Shown here piece after piece: positions 37,691 through 47,082 of a DNA stretch of 64,000 nt. The notes under the pieces are model-generated. The model searched no databases and was not told where the DNA came from. It was given only the letters and a program-made list of their open reading frames with translations. The position numbers and the translations under genes are program-made. Positions within the stretch are counted from its first letter, which is position 1. Each line of letters starts with the position of its first letter. Source of the stretch: Paenibacillus lupini (GTDB lineage Bacteria > Bacillota > Bacilli > Paenibacillales > Paenibacillaceae); NCBI RefSeq assembly GCF_011761355.1, contig NZ_JAASRW010000001.1, positions 124,001 to 188,000 on the forward strand, in the 5' to 3' direction.

Positions 37691-37752
37691 TAGAGTCACT
37701 TAAGCTTTGCTATACCATCACACTATAAATCTATCATTCTTCAAGAAGTTGG

Positions 37753-37780
37753 ACATATTCAGCCTGGTCAAGCATACAAA
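37753..37780 (+). promoter_or_regulatory. Sigma-E-like promoter of the spoIIIA operon
   Basis: ACATATTC (37753-37760) as -35 and CATACAAA (37773-37780) as -10 match the sigma-E pattern ATA-N15/16-CATACAnT with one mismatch. The operon is known to be mother-cell, sigma-E transcribed in Bacillus. Confidence 0.6.
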
Positions 37781-37818
37781 TAAAACTACGAAGGACAAAC
37801 ATCCGGGAGTGATGACTC

Positions 37819-38877
37819 ATGCTGGATCGTGTCGTACATTTACTTCCGCCGGAGCTTAAGGCGGTACTGGAGCGGCTTCCTGAATCGTCAATGGAACATC
37901 TGGAGGAAATTCGCATCCGGGAAGGACGTCCGCTGGAGCTTGGTATTCGCGGACAGTCTCGCTTTGCAGCCTCCGATGGAACGCTCCGTGCGGGCAGCGA
38001 TGGAGCGTACAAGCCAACTGCCGATATCTGCCGGAAGCTGCTGGAGAAAATAACAAACCATTCGCTTTATGCCATGGAAGAGGAATTAAAGCGGGGATTT
38101 ATTACCGTTGCAGGAGGGCATCGAATTGGACTGGCTGGCCGGACCATTCTCGATGGCGGGAACGTTCGAGGGATTCGCGATATTGGCGGCTTCAACATTC
38201 GGATTGCCCGCGAAGTAGTTGGTTCTGCAAGGAACCTGCTTCCCAAGCTGCTGGACAAGAACCGTAAGACCATTCATTCGACACTCATTCTCGCTCCACC
38301 TCAGCAAGGGAAAACAACGATTGTCCGCGATATTGCCCGTTCTATCAGCTATGGACATTGGGGAATGTTCGAGAACGCGGCAGGCTGGTCTGGCCGCAAG
38401 GTTGCCATCGTGGATGAACGGTCCGAGATTGCCGCTTGTGTTCGGGGAATCCCTACCTTTGATGTTGGACCTAGGACAGATATTATGGATGCTTGCCCGA
38501 AGGCAGAAGGTATGATGATGCTGCTTCGCTCCATGTCTCCTGAAGTGGTCATCGTCGATGAGATTGGCCGTCCAGAGGACGCGGAGGCCATTCAAGAAGC
38601 AAGTCATGCGGGGATTAGCGTGATTGCCACAGCGCATGCTTATGATCTGCATGATGCAAGAGGAAGACCGGTGTTACGGCAGCTGCTAGATGATGGCACC
38701 TTCACTTACGTGGTCGAATTAAAGCGGACGGCAGAAGGGTTTATGCATCGTGTAGTCGCTGCGGATATGAAAGACAAGCTGCCAGCAGCTGCGAGAGAAC
38801 CAACTGCTGCAGCAAAGGGCGAGCCGGAGAGGGTTGCGCAGACCTACAGTGGTTTTCAAAGGGGCGATGTCCCTTGA
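37819..38877 (+). CDS. spoIIIAA: Stage III sporulation protein AA, ATPase
   Basis: SpoIIIAA is the secretion-type ATPase of the SpoIIIA-SpoIIQ feeding-tube complex between mother cell and forespore. The 352-aa protein has Walker A APPQQGKTT near residue 165, a Walker B VVIVDEIG and RDIGGFNIRIARE upstream. ATG 37819 follows CGGGAG. It overlaps spoIIIAB by 4 bp. The last 40 residues are low-complexity, Ala/Pro-rich, and longer than I expect for the family. Confidence 0.95.
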   Translation: MLDRVVHLLPPELKAVLERLPESSMEHLEEIRIREGRPLELGIRGQSRFAASDGTLRAGSDGAYKPTADICRKLLEKITNHSLYAMEEELKRGFITVAGGHRIGLAGRTILDGGNVRGIRDIGGFNIRIAREVVGSARNLLPKLLDKNRKTIHSTLILAPPQQGKTTIVRDIARSISYGHWGMFENAAGWSGRKVAIVDERSEIAACVRGIPTFDVGPRTDIMDACPKAEGMMMLLRSMSPEVVIVDEIGRPEDAEAIQEASHAGISVIATAHAYDLHDARGRPVLRQLLDDGTFTYVVELKRTAEGFMHRVVAADMKDKLPAAAREPTAAAKGEPERVAQTYSGFQRGDVP

Positions 38878-39392
38878 TTAAGCTGATAGGAGCTGTTCTC
38901 ATTCTTTTCGCAGGCACAATGATCGGCTTTCAGCAAGCAGCTAGGCTGGCCGCAAGGCCCCGTCAGCTTCGCCAGCTGGCCCATGCTCTTCAAAGATTGG
39001 AGACAGAAATCGGATACGGCCACACACCACTTCCGGAAGCTCTTGAAAGAACAGCCGAAGTAGTAGCAGCTCCATTGGCAGAGTTGTTCCGGAATGCGGC
39101 TGAAGGAGTGAAGGGATCCGATGGCTTTACCTTTCGCGAAAGCTGGGAACTGGCGATGAAGAACGGCTGGAGTTCTACCGCGTTACGTCAGACGGAGCTG
39201 GCTGTGATGCTGCGGCTTGGTTCAACCCTTGGCATTAGTGACAAGGAGGATCAGCTCAAGCATATCCACCTAGCGCTCCTGCAGCTGAAAGCGGAAGAAG
39301 ATGCAGCGAGAGATGATCAATCACGCTACGAAAAAATGTGGAAAAGCCTTGGTGTTTTGATCGCCGTGCTCGTCGTGATATTGATGGTTTAG
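38874..39392 (+). CDS. spoIIIAB: Stage III sporulation protein AB
   Basis: The 172-aa protein begins at TTG 38874 inside the spoIIIAA stop. It has an N-terminal membrane helix, a long helical middle with LETEIGYGHTPLPEAL, and a C-terminal membrane helix, resembling a GspF/T2SS platform fragment. It is part of the mother-cell export complex. Confidence 0.93.
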   Translation: MIKLIGAVLILFAGTMIGFQQAARLAARPRQLRQLAHALQRLETEIGYGHTPLPEALERTAEVVAAPLAELFRNAAEGVKGSDGFTFRESWELAMKNGWSSTALRQTELAVMLRLGSTLGISDKEDQLKHIHLALLQLKAEEDAARDDQSRYEKMWKSLGVLIAVLVVILMV

Positions 39393-39407
39393 TGGGGTGC
39401 CGCACAA

Positions 39408-39611
39408 ATGAATATGGATGTGAGCGCTATTTTCCAAATTGCAGGGATCGGAATCATCATTGGTATGATCCATACGGTTCTTAAGCAAATGGGAAAAGAA
39501 GATATGGCGCAATGGGTAACCTTAATCGGCTTTGTTGTAGTCCTATTTATGGTCATACGGTTACTGAACGATTTGTTTCAAGAAATCAAGACGATCTTTC
39601 TGTTTCAGTAA
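39408..39611 (+). CDS. spoIIIAC: Stage III sporulation protein AC
   Basis: The 67-aa membrane protein has two helices and the characteristic IFQIAGIGIIIGMIHTVLKQ segment. It follows spoIIIAB by 15 bp with a GGGGTG ribosome site; ATG 39414 is an alternative start. Component of the SpoIIIA complex. Confidence 0.93.
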   Translation: MNMDVSAIFQIAGIGIIIGMIHTVLKQMGKEDMAQWVTLIGFVVVLFMVIRLLNDLFQEIKTIFLFQ

Positions 39612-39650
39612 CGGAAGACGTCTAGAGAAGCCGCAAGTAGGTGAATAAAG

Positions 39651-40046
39651 TTGGAAATTATTCAGATCGTCGGCCTTGGGCTGATCGCCACAATTCTCAT
39701 CATAGTCGTTCGGGAGCAGAAACCGTTATTCGCCTTTCTGCTTGCGGCTTTTACCGGCCTTTTTATCTTCATCTTTCTTATCGGTAAAATCGATTCGGTC
39801 ATCAAAGTACTTGAGGATTTGGCGAACCGCTCAGGCATTCCATCTATCTACTTGAAGACGATTCTGAAAATAATCGGTATCGCCTATATCGCCGAATTCG
39901 GAGCCCAGATAGTAAGAGATGCCGGTCAAGACAGCATCGCATCCAGAATCGAATTCGCGGGTAAGGTTCTCATACTCGTCATGGCGGTTCCGATCATTAG
40001 CGTCATCGTCGAGACGGTGATCGGGCTGCTGCCGGCGGGGAGTTGA
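39651..40046 (+). CDS. spoIIIAD: Stage III sporulation protein AD
   Basis: The 131-aa polytopic protein starts with TTG 39651 behind AGGTGA. It shows four hydrophobic segments and the family stretch IYLKTILKIIGIAYIAEFG. It precedes spoIIIAE by 4 bp. Confidence 0.93.
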   Translation: MEIIQIVGLGLIATILIIVVREQKPLFAFLLAAFTGLFIFIFLIGKIDSVIKVLEDLANRSGIPSIYLKTILKIIGIAYIAEFGAQIVRDAGQDSIASRIEFAGKVLILVMAVPIISVIVETVIGLLPAGS

Positions 40047-40050
40047 ATGG

Positions 40051-41295
40051 ATGATCAAGCTATATGTATATGCCACCCGCTTAATCGCCTTTCTGGTCAT
40101 CGCCTGGCTGGTCAGTATGCTCCTTGTCACGCCGGTTATGGCAGCGGAGAATGCACCATCAGAAGGGTCCGGGCAGGGGCAGCAGCAGACCGATCCAGCA
40201 ATGACGAATCAGCTGACAGAAAGTCAGTTGAAAGGATTGGATACGCAAACGGTAGAGAATTACTGGAGCCAATTGAAAGAAGAATATGGCGGATATTTTC
40301 CCGACGAGAAAATGCCCAGTTTCTTCGAAATGCTGAAGCCAGATGGCGAAGGACTCAAGCTCAAAACGGTATTCAAAGGGCTGCTTGGCTATTTCTTTCA
40401 TGAAGTGCTGTATAACGGCAAACTCCTCGTGACAATAGTCATGCTGACTGTATTCAGCATGGTGCTGGAGACGCTGCAAAACGCCTTCGAACGTAATGCG
40501 GTCAGCAAGGTTGCTTATTCGATCACCTACATGGTGCTTATCATTATTGCAGTCAACAGCTTTCATGTCGCCATTGGTTACGCGAAGGATGCAATCGAGA
40601 CCATGATCCAATTCATGCTCGCGATGATGCCGCTTCTCCTGACACTGCTTGCTGCAATGGGGAATGTGGTCACGGTTTCCATTTTGCATCCGCTGATCAT
40701 CTTTATGATTCATACGGTTGGGACGGTCATCTATACGATTGTGTTCCCGCTGCTTTTCTTCTCGGCAGTACTTCACATTGTGAGTGCTCTGACAGATAAA
40801 TTTAAAGTCACTCAACTGGCGAATCTGCTTCGAAATATCGGCGTTGCGATCATGGGTGTGCTGGTAACCGTGTTTCTAGGGGTTCTATCCGTTCAGGGGG
40901 CAAAAGGAGCGGTAACAGACGGGATTACGATGCGGACTGCAAAGTTCGTAACGGGTAACTTTGTCCCCGTCGTAGGACGGATGTTCTCGGATGCTGCGGA
41001 TACCGTTATCTCTGCTTCGCTGCTAGCCAAGAATGCGATTGGTCTCGCTGGTGTTATCATCTTGCTCTTCTTATGTGCCTTTCCCGCTGTGAAAATATTG
41101 ACTCTGGCACTTATCTACAATGTCTCTGCAGCTGCCATGCAGCCGCTTGGCGATTCTCCCATCGTTGCCTGCCTGCAAACGATAGGCAAAACGATGATTT
41201 ATGTGTTCGCTGCTCTTGCCGCAGTCAGCCTAATGTTCTTCCTTGCAGTCACTATCGTGCTGACAGCAGGCAACGCCGCCCTTATGGTGCGATGA
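40051..41295 (+). CDS. spoIIIAE: Stage III sporulation protein AE
   Basis: The 414-aa protein has a signal peptide ending in VMAAE, a hydrophilic region to about 110, then six or more membrane helices. It is the polytopic permease-like core of the SpoIIIA complex. GGGGAG precedes ATG 40051. Confidence 0.94.
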   Translation: MIKLYVYATRLIAFLVIAWLVSMLLVTPVMAAENAPSEGSGQGQQQTDPAMTNQLTESQLKGLDTQTVENYWSQLKEEYGGYFPDEKMPSFFEMLKPDGEGLKLKTVFKGLLGYFFHEVLYNGKLLVTIVMLTVFSMVLETLQNAFERNAVSKVAYSITYMVLIIIAVNSFHVAIGYAKDAIETMIQFMLAMMPLLLTLLAAMGNVVTVSILHPLIIFMIHTVGTVIYTIVFPLLFFSAVLHIVSALTDKFKVTQLANLLRNIGVAIMGVLVTVFLGVLSVQGAKGAVTDGITMRTAKFVTGNFVPVVGRMFSDAADTVISASLLAKNAIGLAGVIILLFLCAFPAVKILTLALIYNVSAAAMQPLGDSPIVACLQTIGKTMIYVFAALAAVSLMFFLAVTIVLTAGNAALMVR

Positions 41296-41326
41296 CAGCA
41301 AAGCGAATCGAAGGAGGCGAAGAGGT

Positions 41327-42067
41327 GTGATTGCTTGGCTCAGCGATTGGCTGAGAGATATTATTGCGGTCATCATGCTTGCAACATTCGTGGAGCTGCT
41401 GCTGCCGAACAAATCGATGCAGCGTTATGCAAGGCTGGTCATCGGACTTCTCATTCTGCTCACCATCATGTCGCCAATCCTTCGGCTGCTGCAAGGAGAT
41501 TTTAATGCCAAGCTGAAGGATGGAATATCGAATTGGGATCAGCTAGAGGCAAAGCATGAAGTAAAGATGCCAACTCTAAATGACATCCAGAAGAAAGCGG
41601 AAGATCTGAATAAGCAGCAAAACAGTGATGCAGCGGCATTGATGGAGCAGACACTGGAGGACTCGATGGTGGATGCCGTGGTGAAGCAGACGGGGCTTTC
41701 AGTAGAAGCCGTAGATGTGACCCTGAAATGGGAACAGCACGGCAAGACGATGACACCGTACGTTAACGCTGTGCTCGTCACCTTGCCTACTGACAAGACA
41801 GTGTCGGCCTCATCCGAGGAGTCCAGTGATAAAGTCAAAGAGGTTGCAGCAATCAGCGTAGATGTAGATGTGGATGTCAATATTGACCGCAGCCAGGATG
41901 AAGATAAGCAAGCTGCTGCAGGAGCAGGCAAAGAGAAGCCGGATGATGGGTTTGCGAAGGTGAATCCATCAGATAGTGAGGAGATAAGGGATGTTCTGGC
42001 GGAGGGCTGGGGTGTTAACCCAAGCAAAATTCAGGTGCGGCAGCGGGCAGAGAGCGGCGTCCATTAA
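41327..42067 (+). CDS. spoIIIAF: Stage III sporulation protein AF
   Basis: GTG 41327 lies behind AAGGAGG. The 246-aa protein has two N-terminal helices (IIAVIMLATFVELLLPN and the following) and a soluble C-terminal domain with repeated valine-aspartate pairs around residue 180, a low-complexity stretch. Position and topology match SpoIIIAF. Confidence 0.9.
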   Translation: MIAWLSDWLRDIIAVIMLATFVELLLPNKSMQRYARLVIGLLILLTIMSPILRLLQGDFNAKLKDGISNWDQLEAKHEVKMPTLNDIQKKAEDLNKQQNSDAAALMEQTLEDSMVDAVVKQTGLSVEAVDVTLKWEQHGKTMTPYVNAVLVTLPTDKTVSASSEESSDKVKEVAAISVDVDVDVNIDRSQDEDKQAAAGAGKEKPDDGFAKVNPSDSEEIRDVLAEGWGVNPSKIQVRQRAESGVH

Positions 42068-42088
42068 AGCGGAAGGAGAGGAAGCAGA

Positions 42089-42721
42089 GTGGCCAAATGG
42101 CTGAGTGGTCTTGAATCGGTAGTGGGCGGCGGTCCAGGCGGCCCGAAGCGGGTAAAAACCTTACGGCTGCTTCTGATCATCGGCTGTATTGGAGCGGCGC
42201 TAATGCTGCTCAACTCCTATATCAACTTCAATAAGGTTGATACCGTGACGCAGGGAGCGAACCCTCCTCCCCAGGATACAGGGGCATTTGGGAATACAGA
42301 CACAACAGATAACTCGCAGTTCGCTGCAATTGAGAGACCTCTTGAGAATCGGCTGAAGGAGATTTTGGAGAAAATCGTTGGTGTCGGCTCAGTGGATGTC
42401 CTTTTGACAATCGATTCTACCGAGGAGATTGAAATCGCAAGGGACAATTCGGAGTCGCAGACGGTTACAGACGAGGATGATCGTAACGGCGGCAAAAGAC
42501 ATATCACCGCTATTACCAAGGATGGTAAGGTGGTTATCGTTGAAGTTGCAGGAGATCAGAAGCCGATCGTAACGAAGACGATTAATCCGAGCATTCGCGG
42601 TGTGCTCATCGTCGCCAAAGGCGCCGAGAATCAGACCGTGAGACGCCTTATTATAGACGCGGTGGAAAAGGGCGTGAACGTACCTGCCAACCGCATATCA
42701 GTAGCCCCAAGCAAGCAATAA
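42089..42721 (+). CDS. spoIIIAG: Stage III sporulation protein AG
   Basis: GTG 42089 follows AGGAGAGG. The 210-aa protein has one N-terminal membrane helix and an intermembrane domain with the ring-building fold: VGVGSVDVLLTID, then IRGVLIVAKGAEN. SpoIIIAG forms a ring in the channel. Confidence 0.93.
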   Translation: MAKWLSGLESVVGGGPGGPKRVKTLRLLLIIGCIGAALMLLNSYINFNKVDTVTQGANPPPQDTGAFGNTDTTDNSQFAAIERPLENRLKEILEKIVGVGSVDVLLTIDSTEEIEIARDNSESQTVTDEDDRNGGKRHITAITKDGKVVIVEVAGDQKPIVTKTINPSIRGVLIVAKGAENQTVRRLIIDAVEKGVNVPANRISVAPSKQ

Positions 42722-42749
42722 TAATATACCATTATTAGGAGGGTGTTCT

Positions 42750-43373
42750 ATGAACACGAAAAGACAAACAATTTGGCTCGTATCGATGCTCAGTTTGATG
42801 GTCGTATTATCCGCGTATTACCTGTTTACGCAAGATACCAAATCACCGGATATGCTTTCTGACGGTACACAAACGGAGCAAAAAACAGGAGCAACAGAAG
42901 CTTCAGCAAACAATGATCAGATTGTGGTGGATCAAGTGGATCAAGACGAAACAGCAAATGTCAGCAATGATGCTTTATCTGATGAAGATAAGCAAGTTCT
43001 CGAGCAAATTGAAGCTCAAGGCGGCGTAGACAGCAGTGTATTTGCTCAAGTGGAAGAAAAGCGCAGCCAGTTAAACAGCGATCAGCAGGATAAACTGTTC
43101 TCGGACATCACTGATCTGCAGGACCCTGAAGACTCCAAAGCTGCTATGCAGCAGCTGGAGCAGCTGGAAGAGAAGAACTCGAAATTAACAAGCATCGAGA
43201 ATGAATTGATGAAGAGCTTCCAGACGGCAATTGTTAACGAAGAAGGCAACGGTTATAAAGTGTTGGTCGAAAGTGAAAAGCTGGATAAGACCCAAGCAGC
43301 CAACATTATTGATCTCGTTATGAAAACATTAAACGTAGGTGCTGACCAAGTTTCAGTACAATTTATCAAGTAA
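42750..43373 (+). CDS. spoIIIAH: Stage III sporulation protein AH
   Basis: The 207-aa protein has an N-terminal helix (LVSMLSLMVVLSAYYLF), an acidic Gln/Asp-rich linker and a C-terminal YscJ/FliF-like domain. SpoIIIAH contacts SpoIIQ of the forespore to form the channel. It is the last gene of the operon, before a terminator. Confidence 0.93.
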   Translation: MNTKRQTIWLVSMLSLMVVLSAYYLFTQDTKSPDMLSDGTQTEQKTGATEASANNDQIVVDQVDQDETANVSNDALSDEDKQVLEQIEAQGGVDSSVFAQVEEKRSQLNSDQQDKLFSDITDLQDPEDSKAAMQQLEQLEEKNSKLTSIENELMKSFQTAIVNEEGNGYKVLVESEKLDKTQAANIIDLVMKTLNVGADQVSVQFIK

Positions 43374-43380
43374 TGTAGAG

Positions 43381-43419
43381 GAGGCCGGCAGGGATCTGAT
43401 CCCTGATCGGTCTCTTTTT
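43381..43419 (+). terminator. Intrinsic terminator of the spoIIIA operon
   Basis: GAGGCCG and CGGTCTC pair (one G-T) around a nested GGGAT/ATCCC hairpin, followed by TTTTTATTTT. Confidence 0.88.
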
Positions 43420-43464
43420 ATTTTGTATAAAAGTTCCATTATTAATGGCATATTAAAAAATTGA

Positions 43465-43493
43465 TTCGTGTTCCGCCGCGTTTGTGATATAAT
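43465..43493 (+). promoter_or_regulatory. Extended -10 promoter of accBC
   Basis: TGATATAAT at 43485-43493 has a TGn extension; the best -35 at 17 bp is the weak TTCGTG (43465-43470). The leader to accB is about 115 nt, with no riboswitch I recognise. Confidence 0.6.
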
Positions 43494-43615
43494 GTTAGAC
43501 GTTATGTGACGGATAAATATCCATTAGAAACTGAATAATGCTATTCTATCAGGGTAAAAGCAAACGCATACGAAGCAACAAGGCTTCGGAAACTTTTAAG
43601 GAGTGAAAACTATTC

Positions 43616-44110
43616 ATGTTCAAATTGAGCGAGATTAAGGAATTGATCAAACTGGTTGATCAGACTTCCGTTCATGAGCTGGAGATCGAAAACGAAGGAG
43701 CACGCTTATTCATTCGCAAGCCTGGCAAAACCGAAGTGGTGAATGTACAAGCAGCCCCAATTACGCATACATATTCGCAGGCGCCTGTATTTGCACCGCA
43801 GCCGGCAGCAGAAGCTCCACAAGCAGCTGTACAAGCCAGCACACCTGCAGCAAGTCCTAATACAGACAATCTGCACCAAATTGTTTCGCCAATGGTTGGT
43901 ACGTTCTACAGCTCTCCGTCTCCTGACGCAGCAGAATTCGTCAAAGCAGGAGACCGTGTAACGGAGAAGAGCGTTGTATGTATTCTCGAAGCGATGAAGC
44001 TGATGAACGAGCTGGAAGCAGAAGTTCGCGGTGAGATTGTTGAAGTTCTGGTGTCCAACGGTCAATTGGTGGAATACGGCCAGCCGTTGTTCCTTGTTAA
44101 ACCGGAATAA
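43616..44110 (+). CDS. accB: Biotin carboxyl carrier protein of acetyl-CoA carboxylase
   Basis: The 164-aa protein has an N-terminal helical region, an Ala/Pro-rich linker (about 45-80) and a biotinyl domain with EAMKLM, where Lys128 carries biotin. It serves malonyl-CoA formation for fatty acid synthesis. AAGGAGTG precedes ATG 43616. accC follows 47 bp later. Confidence 0.96.
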   Translation: MFKLSEIKELIKLVDQTSVHELEIENEGARLFIRKPGKTEVVNVQAAPITHTYSQAPVFAPQPAAEAPQAAVQASTPAASPNTDNLHQIVSPMVGTFYSSPSPDAAEFVKAGDRVTEKSVVCILEAMKLMNELEAEVRGEIVEVLVSNGQLVEYGQPLFLVKPE

Positions 44111-44157
44111 GACCAGCTCCGAATTTGGAGAAATTGTTGCCTGAGAGGAGTACGAAT

Positions 44158-45522
44158 GTGAAATTCCAAAAAGTATTAATCGCTAACCGTGGAGAAATCG
44201 CGGTACGCATCATTCGCGCTTGTCGCGAGCTCGGTATTTCGACAGTAGCTGTTTATTCCGAGGCTGACCGTGATTCGCTGCATGTGCGACTTGCAGATGA
44301 AGCCTATTGCATCGGTCCTACCGCTTCCAAGGACAGTTATTTAAATTTGACAAACCTGATGAGTGTTGCCACGATTACAGGCTGTGATGCTGTGCACCCG
44401 GGTTACGGGTTCTTGGCCGAAAATGCGGATTTCGCAGAGATCTGTGAATCATGCAACATTACCTTTGTTGGTCCTTCCCCAGAAGCGATCAGCAAGATGG
44501 GTGACAAGGCCGTTGCGAAGCAAACGATGAAGGAAGCAGATGTACCGGTTATTCCGGGCTCTGACGGCCTTATTGAAAATATGGATGACGCAATCCGTAT
44601 TGCACGTAGCATTGGTTACCCGGTCATTATTAAAGCAACTGCCGGCGGCGGCGGTAAAGGGATTCGTATTGCGGAGGATGAGGATACGCTCATTCAGCAA
44701 ATTACGACAGCCCAGCAGGAAGCTCAAAAGGCTTTCGGAAATGCTGGTGTGTATTTGGAGAAATATTTGACGGGCATGAAACACGTCGAAATTCAGATTA
44801 TGGCCGACAAGCACGGCAATGCCGTTCATTTGTTCGAACGTGACTGTTCTGTGCAGCGCCGTCGTCAGAAGCTTGTTGAAGAAGCACCTTGCCCGATCCT
44901 GTCGCCAGCACTTCGTGAGCGTATGGGAAGTGCAGCTGTTCGTGCGGCATTAGCTGTTCAATATTCTGGTGCCGGAACTCTTGAGTTTCTGCTTGGTCCA
45001 GACGGCAATTTCTACTTCATGGAGATGAATACTCGTATTCAGGTTGAACATCCGGTTACAGAGATGATAACGAATGTTGACTTGATTAAAGAGATGATCT
45101 CCGTTGCAGAAGGCAATCCGTTGTCATTCAAGCAAGAAGATCTCCAAATTAACGGCTGGGCAATTGAATGCCGGATTAATGCGGAAGACTCAGAGCGTAA
45201 CTTTATGCCGTCTCCAGGTCTTATTCCGTTCTATCTGCCGCCAGGCGGTACGGGCGTTCGGGTAGACAGTGCTGTGTATCCTGGTTACACGATTTCGCCG
45301 CACTACGATTCGATGATTGCCAAGCTGATTGTATGGGGAAGAACGAGGGAAGAAGCCATCGCTCGTATGAAGCGTGCGCTTTCCGAATTTGCAATTGATG
45401 GTATTAAAACAACGATTCCTTTCCATCAAAAGCTTCTGAATCACCCGATTTTCGTAAAAGGCACGTTTGATATTAAATTCCTGGAAGAATACGACGTGAA
45501 TCAGCCGGAACAAGCGGAATAG
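44158..45522 (+). CDS. accC: Acetyl-CoA carboxylase biotin carboxylase subunit
   Basis: GTG 44158 sits 7 nt after GAGGAG and gives the standard [19 protein letters not shown] opening; the frame from 44125 adds 11 unlikely residues. The 454-aa ATP-grasp enzyme has the [12 protein letters not shown] loop, [29 protein letters not shown] and a C-terminal biotin carboxylase domain. It carboxylates biotin on AccB. Confidence 0.96.
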   Translation: MKFQKVLIANRGEIAVRIIRACRELGISTVAVYSEADRDSLHVRLADEAYCIGPTASKDSYLNLTNLMSVATITGCDAVHPGYGFLAENADFAEICESCNITFVGPSPEAISKMGDKAVAKQTMKEADVPVIPGSDGLIENMDDAIRIARSIGYPVIIKATAGGGGKGIRIAEDEDTLIQQITTAQQEAQKAFGNAGVYLEKYLTGMKHVEIQIMADKHGNAVHLFERDCSVQRRRQKLVEEAPCPILSPALRERMGSAAVRAALAVQYSGAGTLEFLLGPDGNFYFMEMNTRIQVEHPVTEMITNVDLIKEMISVAEGNPLSFKQEDLQINGWAIECRINAEDSERNFMPSPGLIPFYLPPGGTGVRVDSAVYPGYTISPHYDSMIAKLIVWGRTREEAIARMKRALSEFAIDGIKTTIPFHQKLLNHPIFVKGTFDIKFLEEYDVNQPEQAE

Positions 45523-45539
45523 TACAATCTGCACCTGGT

Positions 45540-45568
45540 TTGTCATATTTCACGTCGAATGTTATAGT
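45540..45568 (+). promoter_or_regulatory. Sigma-A promoter of yqhY
   Basis: TTGTCA and TATAGT are 17 bp apart, overlapping the region just after accC. A small hairpin CGAAG/CTTCG followed by GTTTTTT (45583-45606) lies downstream of the start point and could attenuate transcription. Confidence 0.6.
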
Positions 45569-45651
45569 ATAGAAATAAGATGCGAAGGTAACACTTCGGT
45601 TTTTTCTAGCCATTACCGGAGCGCGCAACTTTAAGGAGGTGTACAACCATC

Positions 45652-46059
45652 ATGAGTACGATTGCTGCAGATTATGAGAGAACGGACATTGGCACCATTC
45701 AAATTGCACCCGAAGTCATTGAAGTGATCGCAGGACTGGCTACTGTAGAAGTGAGTGGAGTAGCAGGAATGAGTGGCGGATTTGCAGGCGGCATTGCCGA
45801 ACTGCTTGGCCGCAAGAATTTGTCTAAGGGCGTTAAGGTTGAGGTCGGCCAGCGTGAAGCTGCAGTCGATGTGTCGATTATCGTGGAGTACGGCAACCGG
45901 ATTCCGGAAATCGCCTCGGAAATTCAACGTAATGTAAAACGCTCCATTGAAATGATGACAGGATTGAATGTAATTGAAGTGAACGTACATATTCACGATG
46001 TACATTTCAAGACAGAGAGCAAACCGGAAGAAGAAGACTCAAATTTCCGCGTGAAATAA
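45652..46059 (+). CDS. yqhY: Asp23/Gls24 family protein YqhY
   Basis: The 135-aa protein has the Asp23 fold: TIQIAPEVIEVIAGLAT, the VSGVAGMSGG motif and a late NVIEVNVHIHDVHF strand. In Bacillus yqhY also follows accBC and affects acetyl-CoA carboxylase activity. AAGGAGGTG precedes ATG 45652. It is followed by an internal terminator and AmaP, its likely membrane anchor. Confidence 0.92.
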   Translation: MSTIAADYERTDIGTIQIAPEVIEVIAGLATVEVSGVAGMSGGFAGGIAELLGRKNLSKGVKVEVGQREAAVDVSIIVEYGNRIPEIASEIQRNVKRSIEMMTGLNVIEVNVHIHDVHFKTESKPEEEDSNFRVK

Positions 46060-46087
46060 CACACACGCTGATGAATTGAATTAATAT

Positions 46088-46140
46088 AACCCCCTCGTGA
46101 TGGTTATGCCGCTTCGCGCAAGGGGGTTTTCATTCGCTCT
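46088..46140 (+). terminator. Terminator or attenuator between yqhY and amaP
   Basis: AACCCCCT and AGGGGGTT pair across about 35 nt, followed by TTTTC. Partial read-through would feed amaP and DUF2273. Confidence 0.7.
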
Positions 46141-46159
46141 GACGCGGGGAGGCGTTACG

Positions 46160-46717
46160 TTGATCAGAATTATAGACAAGCTATTCTTGTTTATTTACAG
46201 TATAGCCATCGGCATTATCTCCGTCTTTATTGCTTGTATCGGGTTTAATTGGATACAGGAGGACGATTTGAATGATATGGTCAGTGAGCTCTACGGTACG
46301 GATTCTCTTCTAATTACTACTGTTGTAGTAGGCTTTATTCTGCTCCTGCTCAGCTTGCGATTCTTCATTGTTTCGCTGAAGCGTTCTTCTTCATCAGCGC
46401 CCTCTATCGACCAACGCACCGATTTTGGTGATATCCGGATTTCGATAGAGACAATTGAGAATTTAGCGCTTAAGGCTGCAACAAAGCAGCGTGGTGTTAA
46501 AGATTTGAAAGCACGCATCCAAGCGTCTGATACTGGCCTTAACATCATTTTACGCGCAGTCGTAGATGGGGAAAGCTCAATTCCAAGTCTTACGGAGGAA
46601 ATCCAAAAGGCTGTGAAAGAACATGTTGAGGAGATTGCCGGTATTCCGGTGACGAATGTAGCGGTATACATCGCTAACGTCATTCAAACCGGGACGAATA
46701 AAAGTCGCGTCGAATAA
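46160..46717 (+). CDS. amaP: Alkaline-shock membrane anchor protein AmaP
   Basis: TTG 46160 lies 7 nt after GGGGAGG; the frame upstream to 46097 runs through the terminator. The 185-aa protein has two membrane helices (about 8-30 and 48-70) and a C-terminal Asp23-like domain with ISIETIENLALKAA. AmaP holds Asp23 proteins at the membrane in staphylococci. Confidence 0.85.
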   Translation: MIRIIDKLFLFIYSIAIGIISVFIACIGFNWIQEDDLNDMVSELYGTDSLLITTVVVGFILLLLSLRFFIVSLKRSSSSAPSIDQRTDFGDIRISIETIENLALKAATKQRGVKDLKARIQASDTGLNIILRAVVDGESSIPSLTEEIQKAVKEHVEEIAGIPVTNVAVYIANVIQTGTNKSRVE

Positions 46718-46731
46718 AGGGGAGCATGCCG

Positions 46732-46962
46732 ATGTGGAGGGAGTACTGGGCATCCTATGGGAAACGGACGATCGGCGCTGCCGCAGGTCTGTTTTTCGGA
46801 TTTGTGTACTTGTTTGCCGGGTTTTGGGACATGCTGTTTTTCATACTGCTCGTCTCGGCCGGTTATTGGTTTGGCAAGCAAAAGGACATGCAAAACGGTT
46901 CAATCTTGCCTTGGCAGCGGCTTTGGTCTTGGTTAATGGAAAGGTATCGGCCGTTTAGATAA
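46732..46962 (+). CDS. DUF2273 small membrane protein
   Basis: ATG 46732 has correct spacing (7 nt) from AAGGGGAG; ATG 46726 is too close. The 76-aa protein has one long hydrophobic region (IGAAAGLFFGFVYLFAGFWD onward) that likely spans the membrane twice. DUF2273 proteins accompany Asp23 and AmaP in many Firmicutes. Confidence 0.85.
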   Translation: MWREYWASYGKRTIGAAAGLFFGFVYLFAGFWDMLFFILLVSAGYWFGKQKDMQNGSILPWQRLWSWLMERYRPFR

Positions 46963-46963
46963 T

Positions 46964-47038
46964 CCTGTGGTCTCCTCCGTACGCCGGAAGATGGATTGCC
47001 TCCAGTTCCGGGCAGGGAGGAGATCATAGGTTTTTTTT
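46964..47038 (+). terminator. Strong hairpin terminator upstream of nusB
   Basis: CCTGTGGTCTCCTCC (46964-46978) and GGAGGAGATCATAGG (47016-47030) form a 15-bp stem with two G-T pairs, followed by eight T. It lies between DUF2273 and nusB, so nusB needs read-through or a promoter inside the remaining 45 bp. Confidence 0.85.
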
Positions 47039-47054
47039 CAAATATAAGAGTATA

Positions 47055-47072
47055 TCGGCAGAGAGCTGCCGA
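47055..47072 (+). promoter_or_regulatory. Hairpin touching the nusB ribosome site
   Basis: TCGGCAG and CTGCCGA form a perfect 7-bp stem with an AGAG tetraloop and run directly into the GAGGAGG Shine-Dalgarno of nusB. It could modulate translation. Confidence 0.6.
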
Positions 47073-47082
47073 GGAGGAAAGC

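Noticed and set aside
40159..40815. A 218-aa minus-strand frame across spoIIIAE
   Set aside because: Extremely His/Asn/Asp-rich composition mirrors the hydrophobic codons of spoIIIAE on the other strand.
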